From NCBI GenBank assembly GCA_037893245.1, contig JBAIAA010000253.1, positions 248,001-312,000 of the forward strand: a DNA stretch of 64,000 nt, in the 5' to 3' direction. Within the stretch, counting starts at the first letter, position 1. Each line of letters begins with the position of its first letter. Below, piece by piece: positions 57,801 through 64,000 of the stretch. The DNA is from Crossaster papposus (taxonomy: Eukaryota; Echinodermata; Asteroidea; Velatida; Solasteridae). The notes under the pieces were generated by a model. It saw nothing but the letters and a program-made list of their open reading frames with translations, ran no database searches and was not told where the DNA came from. Position numbers and translations under genes: made by a program.

Positions 57801-60800
57801 TCGCCCAAGTTACCCAAATAGACTAGGAGCACGGACCAAAAAAAAAAGTGGGTGCTCAACTCTCACTACATCTAAGGTTCGATTGCTTTATCTGGTGGAA
57901 TAGACCTAGTAGAACATCTCTAGGTAGTATGTGGACTCAAATTGTGGTATAAATTTAGCGCTGCTATCAAAAAATATTACAAAAAAATCTTGGGAAGTAG
58001 CCTCGTACAAGTTTTCTTTTTTCTTATTTCAAAATTATTTCACATTTTAGTATGTACTTTATAAAAATGAAATGTAAAAAATATTTAAATGATAGTTGTG
58101 ATAATTTATATAAGATATTAAGATATATAAAAAATAAAATGCTTCATTTTTTTTTTTTTTATATGAATATATGACTAGACTGTTTACTAACAATTGGTGC
58201 CAAATTAAGAACAATGCCAACTTTTTACCCTCAAAAACCAAGTTTTTCTCAAAAGTGATACCACAATTTGAAGCCACATACTACCTAGCAGTTTTCAGTA
58301 GGGTATGTTCTTCCATATTGTGAAGTCAAACCTTGAATGTAGTAGGTGTTGAGCAAAATTCTTATTTACAGGGCTTTCACAACTTTGCTCCTAGTCTAAA
58401 ACAAGTTAAAATGTTTTCAACTTCACGCGATTTCGCAGCGCAAAAACTTGCTGTGACGTCACAAATTCGTGTTCGCGTTTGCTTTCGCGCCGAGTATGAA
58501 CCGGCCTTAAGCCTTTAGCAATCCCTCGAAAGGCAAGCCCATGTTAGCTCGTTAGGGAAAGACAACAAATGGAATAGAAACAATAGATCAGGAACACGTT
58601 CAGTAAAAACAAAATTGGATGGGTTGTGCTGGAATATGCTGGAGCACCCCCTATACTTTTAGCAGAAATAAATGCACACGTCCTGTCTCATCTCAGCGGG
58701 AGGAAATGAAAATTGGAAAAAAAATTCAAGTTTATTTTCCGTCTTAGATCAAGGAAATCAACGCAAACCGCGCGCAACAGCGCCGGCCCACTTTGCTGTG
58801 CAGGTATAGTAGGCACCATGCTATTGTGCAGCCCGACAACCATGGGCCTTTTCGAAACCGTTGCTTCGTCTTTGGCTTTGGCTTCGCCTCCGAATTCCGA
58901 AATACTGAGAAGCAAATAGAAATGGAAGAAAATTGAAATAGTCTAACTTTTGGGTTCACATCAATCGAGTGAATGTTTCTGAAGCACAACAGGCGTCAGA
59001 ATGTGGCTGGAGATCTTGCAGTTGGGAGTCAAAAATCGCCTTAAGCCAAAGATAAGAAGCCAGGGATTCGAAAAGGCACAAAGACAAACAAGGCGCGCGG
59101 TGTGCAAAGTGGGCAACTCAACTCACTGTGTTGTGCATTTTTTATTTTATTGTTTTTATTATTTATATTACAAAATATATATATGAAATAAATTCATGAT
59201 ACGAGTTAAATTAACTTCCTGGCTTAATGTTTCGCACCGTGTGGCACTCATCAGGAGAATGACAGAATATCATGATGTAGTATCTTCGTGTACATGTACA
59301 TGTACATCGAATCAGGTTGCGTTGCGCGTTATGTACCGAACCATGATCGCGCTCCGCTTTACGTCATTGAACAATAGTGCGCGCTACGTCACTAAACTTA
59401 GCACACACCTATCTCGGTGCCTACACTTAAAGACGATTTCGTCCCGCTTATTTAGTGTACCTATAGTTCGGGCTTGCATTATGATTATGTATTTCTCTGC
59501 TATACGCAAGTTGAATCTCTTGTTTACATCAGACTATGGTAGCGCTCTTTAAACAACGTCCCATTTGATTTCAAAGTTCTTTTCTTTGTCCTTCATCAGG
59601 GCCCATACGTGTTTGCTCAGTTCGGTCTGTGCTCTCTTGTTTTCGCATCTGATCGACTGCTTGTGGTTCGCTAGCCTCGCCTTGAATGTTGTGGAGGTTA
59701 GCCCATTGTACGATTCTTCTCGTATCCTGAACGTATTTCATATTATTGTAGCTCTATAGAGATGTATCAAGCTCTTTGGATTGTGATAGATGCCGATTTC
59801 AAAAATATACATTTTAACACCTCCCATTGAACACCTCCCACTAAACACGGTGTAGCGTAAATTATTATTATTATATTATTATTAATTGTTGTCTGGTAAT
59901 GAAACCAAGGATCTCTCAAAAGCGCCCTAGGCACTGTAGCTCGTAAGCCTGAAGAAACCTGCAGATAAGACAATGAGAAGACGGTACAGTTTTTGAGGTG
60001 GGAGGAAACCCCACAAGAATATCCTGGGGAAAACCTACCGAATCAGGCAGAAAACCAAATTCATATATTAGTCCAGGCTGGATTTGAACCCGGGTCACAC
60101 CGGTGGAAGGCGAGGAAAGAACCGCTACGCCAACCTGACTCTGCTGACTCTACGCCAACCTGAATCCCGCATCGCCAACCCGACTCCCGCATCGCCAACC
60201 TGAATCCCGCTACGCCAACCCGACTCCCGCAGAGTCAACCCGACTCCCGCTACGCCAACCCGACTCCCGCAGACTGCCAACCCGACTCCCGCATCGCCAA
60301 CCCGACTCCCGCATCGCCAACCCAAATCCAGCCACGACAACCCGAATCCCGCTACAACAACCTGAATCCCGCTACGCCAACCCGACTCCCGCTTCGACAA
60401 CCGACTCCCGCAGAGCCAACCCGACTCCCTTTATGCCAACCCGACTCCCGCAGAGCCAACCCGACTACCGCAGAGCCAACCCGACTCCCGCAGAGCCGAC
60501 CCGACTCCCGCAGAGCCGACCCGACTACCGCAGAGCCAACCCGACTTCCGCAGAGCCAACCCCACTTCCGCAGAGCCAACCCGACTTCCGCAGAGCCAAC
60601 CCGACTTCCGCAGAGCCAACCCGACTCCCACAGAGCCAACCCGACTACCGCATCGCCAACCCGAATCCAGCAGAGCCAACCCGAATCCCGCCACGACAAC
60701 CCGAATCCCGCTACAACAACCCGAATCCCGCTACGCCAACCCGACTCCCGCTTCGACAACCGACTCCCGCAGAGCCAACCCGACTCCCTTTATGCCAACC

Positions 60801-62012
60801 CGACTACCGCAGAGCCAACCCGACTCCCAGAGAGCCAACCCGACTCCCGCAGAGCCGACTCGACTCCCGCAGAGCCGACCCGACTCCCACAGAGCCAACC
60901 CGACTACCGCAGAGCCAACCCAACTCCCAGAGAGCCAACCCAACTCCCAGAGAGCCAACCCGACTCCCGCGGAGCCAACCCGACTCCCGCAGAGCCAACC
61001 CGACTTCCGCAGAGCCAACCCGACTTCCGCAGAGCCAACCCGACTTCCGCAGAGCCAACCCGACTCCCGGGTCTAATCATTGATAGTATTGCACGTGTTT
61101 AAGTGGATATAATTAGTAGCGTGACCTGTCACGTGAGAGGGTTTAACCAATAATAGGAAAAAAGGGTCTGATATTCAAAGGAGTTTGATTTTCATATAAC
61201 ACCGGGCTGAAAAGTTAATTCAAGCTCGTTTGGCGATTTTACCTTTTTAGGTTCAGCTTCTTCATTGCATCGAGCAAACCAAGGGGAAAGGTGGCGAAAA
61301 CCAGTTCGTAGACGGCTTGAAAATTGTCAGACAGTTAAAGGCCGAACACCCAGATACCTACAAACTGCTGAGTAGCGTGCCGGTAGACTACAAGCACGCC
61401 GCCACTGACCCATACCCGTTCCACCTCAAGCTCAGCCTACCAATCATCGAGTGAGTCGGTGCATCTTGCAGTCTTGATTCAAGCCTGTAATCATTTTTTG
61501 TATCATTAAGGTGCCCGATCATCAAGTAAAAACTTATTTTAATTTTATTTTCAAATTACCTTTCCCCCAAATAGGATAAAGGATAATTTAAATGTGTGGA
61601 CATTATTTATTCGCTTATAATTCCCAAGGACCTGTGCTATTTTGGGTTATGTAATTACAGGTTAAACTATTTTGTTAAGATAAGAGTGACATTTATATAT
61701 ACCTATTTTTTTGTCTGTATTGATTATGGACATAGACCGGCACATTTTAATTTAGTGATGGAGTCGCGATTTTGCACACTAGACGAATTGGCAAAGATGA
61801 GCCATTTTCGATTATACCCATAATACGGTGTTTTTTTAACGTTTGCAGCTACGATGCTCAAGGGGAACTTTGCTTGCGCTATAGTGACATCGTTCGCGCT
61901 TCATTTATGCTGATGCCAGTGGGAAAAGTAGCAGAGATGTACAAGGCAATTAAACTGTTCAATCAAGTGATCTACCACCCCAAGAATTTGATTCACCATC
62001 GCTTGACGGAAG
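51820..62012 (+). CDS. Gamma-butyrobetaine dioxygenase-like protein, gene B (last exon beyond the window)
   Basis: Exons: 51820-52145, 53150-53362, 55138-55243, 61251-61450, 61849-62012 (then donor GTACGG). All join in frame, giving 336 residues so far. Zinc-site residues NCQCNQC and WPDQH and the iron H-x-D (LALHTDMPYY) are present; the distal iron His lies in the last exon, which I do not find before 64000. From the H-x-D exon on, exon lengths (106, 200, 164 nt) and phases match gene A (106, 203, 167), but gene B has an extra intron (52146-53149) inside the region that is one exon in gene A. The protein starts close to the dioxygenase N-domain (MDEEVRVLNLT), with no targeting extension, like cytosolic BBOX1. 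Start chosen as the first in-frame ATG; an upstream out-of-frame ATG at 51795 overlaps it. Intron 3 is 6 kb and holds two large tandem arrays, a Harbinger-like MITE and a SINE. Confidence 0.85.
53412..53638. mobile_element. MITE, CAATTTCAT palindromic family
   Basis: Starts agggccaatttcatggggct and ends agcttcatgaagttggcccc; gtgctaagca / gcttagca motifs are subterminal. It lies in intron 2 of gene B. Confidence 0.8.
54090..54894. mobile_element. Inverted-repeat element with TA target and a duplicated right half
   Basis: The left end GGGACTTTTCGATTTGCACG and the right end are complements, flanked by TA (54088-54089 and 54895-54896). The right terminal region is present twice in tandem (about 54557-54722 and 54726-54893, each about 166 bp, nearly identical). 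Intron 2 of gene B. The TA flank fits Tc1/mariner-type targets but is too short to be decisive. Confidence 0.65.
55407..55849. mobile_element. TTAA-type element with CCCTAAC termini
   Basis: TTAA (55403-55406)|CCCTAACCCC ... GGGTTAGGG|TTAA (55850-55853). It shares with 1071-2247 the termini and the subterminal tactacagaatactac / gtagtaaaaagtag motifs. Start of intron 3 of gene B. Confidence 0.6.
56125..57440. repeat. 65-bp tandem array (~20 copies) in intron 3 of gene B
   Basis: The unit runs cttgggttatgaagctacac, ttgggttgtaattacttcaa, actttgggtcaatttaactc, taaat (65 bp). Copies vary at a few fixed places (g/a in cttgggt/cttaggt; act/acg in aact/aacg), and similar variants recur at intervals, hinting at higher-order units. 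Half-unit relatives with ggttaa/gggtta words lie upstream from about 55930. Confidence 0.95.
57729..58507. mobile_element. PIF/Harbinger-like MITE
   Basis: Left end AGGCCAGTTCATACTTCACA, right end GAGTATGAACCGGCCT, flanked by TAA (57726-57728 and 58508-58510). TAA/TTA 3-bp duplications with GGCC-starting termini are characteristic of PIF/Harbinger MITEs. Internal gcgaatgcg / cgcgatttcgc segments form further imperfect complements. Non-coding. Confidence 0.7.
58511..59924. other. Intronic DNA of gene B with weak inverted repeat
   Basis: Imperfect complementary segments (about 58786-58890 and 59030-59125, sharing ccttttcga and cccactttgc) suggest an old fold-back repeat. The rest, including a short tgtacatgtacatgtacat run near 59291, has no recognisable gene. 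Confidence 0.4.
59925..60146 (-). mobile_element. tRNA-derived SINE, minus orientation
   Basis: Reverse complement of the SINE family at 33795: A box TGGCGTAGCGG (near 60123-60133), B box GGTTCAAATCC (near 60084-60094), body with ttttccccaggatattcttg. Its 5' head runs directly into the 20-bp array at 60133. Confidence 0.8.
60133..61075. repeat. 20-bp minisatellite (~47 copies) next to the SINE head, intron 3 of gene B
   Basis: Units of the type cgctacgccaacccgactcc and cgcagagccaacccgactcc. The complement of the first, gttggcgtagcgg, is the SINE A-box region. A secondary repetition of about 300 bp is visible (ccctttatgccaacccgact near 60426 and again near 60785). Stop-free frames of up to about 200 codons here are repeat artefacts. 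Confidence 0.95.
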
Positions 62013-62080
62013 GTACGGATTGGATTCCAAACTACAACCATTTGCTTGGTTTATTTGATACAGTTGTCGTTCTGTGTGTA

Positions 62081-62115
62081 ACCATAGAGAAAGGAACTGT
62101 TCCTTTCTCTATGGT
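62081..62115. repeat. Perfect 17-bp hairpin
   Basis: accatagagaaaggaac, one t, then the exact complement. It lies in intron 5 of gene B, 70 bp after the donor and just before the TA target of the mariner-like element. Confidence 0.95.
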
Positions 62116-62214
62116 GTAACTACAGCGTGTCCCTAATAAAATGGTGCAAGTGGAACGCGTCATTTTTCTCATTAATAATTCAGCATTTGCTATTAATGTT
62201 TGTATGAGCTTTAA

Positions 62215-62410
62215 CCAGTTCGCGCCGGGATTATTTTAACATCACCGAGCTGACGCGCGGGATTAGTTTTAACGAAACTTGATCCGAGGTGGGTTCAGGC
62301 CAATAGTACACCCACGCATTTTCGGCCTTGCTCGCTGCTGACATACATTTCCGGCCTTGCTCGTGGCGTGTTTATGCATCATCCGTTTTGAATTTGGGGA
62401 AAACTTTACC
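62215..62410 (+). mobile_element. TTAA-type MITE, CCAGTTCGCGC family, right end missing
   Basis: TTAA (62211-62214) then CCAGTTCGCGCCGGGATTAT; similarity to 3510-3748 ends after ggggaaaactt near 62408 without the right terminus. Confidence 0.7.
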
Positions 62411-62487
62411 CCGTTTTCTTTTTTCACACAATACATGTAGGCCTACACATAGTACTTTGCAGTTATATTCTGGTTAAAACGGTTAGA

Positions 62488-62900
62488 TCAACTGCAATAA
62501 GCCATTTGCGCGTGACCCCGAGTTAAATTTAAATAATATCTGGTACACTGACTTGTTCACACAGCTTGGCACAGTTTAACTTTAAATTCTCCAGACCAAA
62601 GACACTGTTGCTATATCACGTGATTCGGGCAAGCTTTTGCATAGTTACGTAAGAGACGCTCAGCACCAATACATTGTTTACAATGGGTGAGAATGGCAAA
62701 AATACACCAGACCATTCCAGAGCTTGGGGTTGCTAGCGTATGACGCGTAAGGCTTGCCCCGAATCACGTGATATAACAACAGCGTCTTTGGTCTGGAGAA
62801 TTTAAAGTTAAACTGTGCCAAGCTGTGTGAGCAAGTCAGTCTACCAGATGTTATTCAAATTTAACTCGAGGTCACGCGCAAATGGATTATTGAGCTACAG
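62488..62900. repeat. Long imperfect palindrome, ~145-bp arms
   Basis: The left arm (about 62488-62635: gccatttgcgcgtgacc ... agaccaaagacactgttg) is complementary to the right arm (about 62752-62900: caacagcgtctttggtct ... ggtcacgcgcaaatgg). The spacer is about 115 bp. Probably the body of the mariner-like MITE or a separate fold-back element nested in it. Confidence 0.8.
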
Positions 62901-63161
62901 TGTATTACATAATACGTTTTCACGCCTGTCTGATCTCCTTTGAAGTCCAATCGTACAGGTGCAAGATGTGTTTGCCTGCGAATTAGCCATAATACGTGTA
63001 GCTTAAGTTCACTGGGTATATCTATGGACTGACAAAACCAAATCGGACGAAAACCGTCTTTGCGAGTCGAGTGTGTCGCTTTTTAAAGTTTGTTTAGGGG
63101 TAACTTTATGACTAAAAAATTCCACTTGCACCAATGTTATTAATATTAGGGACACGCTGTA

Positions 63162-64000
63162 TAATTAAACCAGCGCACACTCCAGATAATTAAGAAATAC
63201 CTTCATCATAATTATTAATGTTTATATTAAAAGGACACCAATTATTATATAACAATAACATTTAAAAATGCGAAGTAAAACAAATACAATTATTAATGGG
63301 GCAGGCAGTTTTTAGCGCACGTATCTACCAAGATGATACATAAGGCGCTCTCACACTTGCTTTGATTACTGTATCAAAAATGAGAAGAATTCGGGCGATT
63401 CACAATGCAGTGCGCCACCAAGCGCTTGACTCAAAAGAGCCACTTTTAAACTTTACGGTAGACTTCTTCCGTATATCATACTGTAGTGAAATATCTATTC
63501 TTCATTGTTCACGCGAGGTACAACACAAACATAAATGTATCCGGAAGCGTCGTTGATTAAAACAATGTTATTTGCAGAACAAAATTGGAACTTTAATCGT
63601 GCGCGTCCAAAAAGACGTAAAAACTGATGAGTTCATGCAAAATTAATACCGTTTTTCAAACTGATGCCGACTTTTCCCCATGATGCACTGCAGGTATAGC
63701 AGGATTTGCGCCTCCAACGGCAGCTTCTAGGTATTGTGAATCGCTCGAATTTATAAAGGTCCTTTTGTTTGAGTTTTACTGATACATTGACAAATTACGT
63801 TGACACGCTTTTCTACGGAAGACGGATAGTGCCACTGGATACTGATGAATATGTTTTTTGAAAACGCGCGTGAATATTTTTTTGTACCATTTATCTGGCG
63901 ATACTATTCGAGTATTGTCGCAAGATTTAAAGGTATCGTATACGTTTGGTGATTACTCCAAACATTTATTGCAATAAAAACTTACTTGGTAAGAAGTAGA
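63162..64000. other. Intron 5 of gene B continues; no exon found
   Basis: I looked for the final dioxygenase exon (HGR...HLEGAY-type coding) and did not find it; it should lie beyond the window. No other feature recognised. Confidence 0.5.

Larger units (their letters stand above)
62123..63159. mobile_element. Mariner-like MITE with nested repeats
   Basis: CAGCGTGTCCCTAATAAAAT at the left and the complement ending GGGACACGCTG at the right, with TA on both sides (62121-62122, 63160-63161). CAG.GTGTCCC termini and a TA target are typical of mariner. Inside are a truncated CCAGTTCGCGC MITE (62215-about 62410) and a long palindrome (62488-62900). No transposase ORF. Confidence 0.75.

Noticed and set aside
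60125..61083. Frames of up to about 216 codons, rich in Pro/Arg or Gly/Val/Ser, on both strands
   Set aside because: They are translations of the 20-bp minisatellite in intron 3 of gene B.

Overview
This window looks like a non-coding-rich stretch of an invertebrate animal genome. The host genes have introns with GT/AG borders, and mobile elements (LINE, Ty3/Gypsy, SINE, many MITE families) fill introns and intergenic DNA. Gene content and repeat style fit a marine invertebrate such as an echinoderm or hemichordate; this is an inference, and the sequence alone does not name the species.

Host genes. (1) An SR-type splicing-factor-like gene on the minus strand (3222-4450: RRM plus CCHC zinc knuckle, 3' part not resolved). 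(2) A divergently oriented SRSF7/9G8-like gene on the plus strand (CDS exons 11759-11961, 12503-12793, 16711-16779, 17902-17920; probable 5' UTR exon ending at 6626). (3) Gamma-butyrobetaine dioxygenase-like gene A on the minus strand (37803 to 32032, five exons, complete). (4) A paralogous gene B on the plus strand (51820 onward, five exons seen, last exon beyond the window). A and B are head to head, share intron phases, and keep the zinc and iron ligands visible in the window.

Mobile DNA. 1071-2247 is a three-level nest of MITEs. 7308-11072 is a MULE-like element with long inverted repeats and a 9-bp target duplication, split by a 5'-truncated CR1/L2-like LINE (7500-9925). 21180-29789 is an 8.6-kb element with terminal inverted repeats of about 650 bp. 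It carries one multi-exon minus-strand gene that encodes a Cys/His-rich N-terminus and a C-terminal region with PIN/FEN-nuclease-like acidic motifs. No DDE transposase was recognised in it, and this is the most unusual system in the window. 41419-51366 is a damaged Ty3/Gypsy retrotransposon, itself hit by a young gag-only LTR element (47939-49480). Between these lie several MITE families: one with GTGACC termini and 4-bp A/T target duplications (seven copies), three TTAA-type groups, a CAATTTCAT palindromic family, and Harbinger-like and mariner-like single copies. Two tRNA-derived SINEs are present.

Tandem repeats. The largest are a 20-bp array in an intron of the SRSF7-like gene (about 12996-14056), a 65-bp array (56125-57440) and a 20-bp array (60133-61075) in intron 3 of gene B, and a pair of minisatellites facing each other (38395-38573 and 39477-39662). 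The 60-kb array appears to have grown out of the 5' head of the adjacent SINE.

The host genes do not form a pathway together. Two concern pre-mRNA splicing and two concern carnitine biosynthesis. Exon borders were placed by eye from reading frame, splice consensus and family similarity; no transcript evidence was available.
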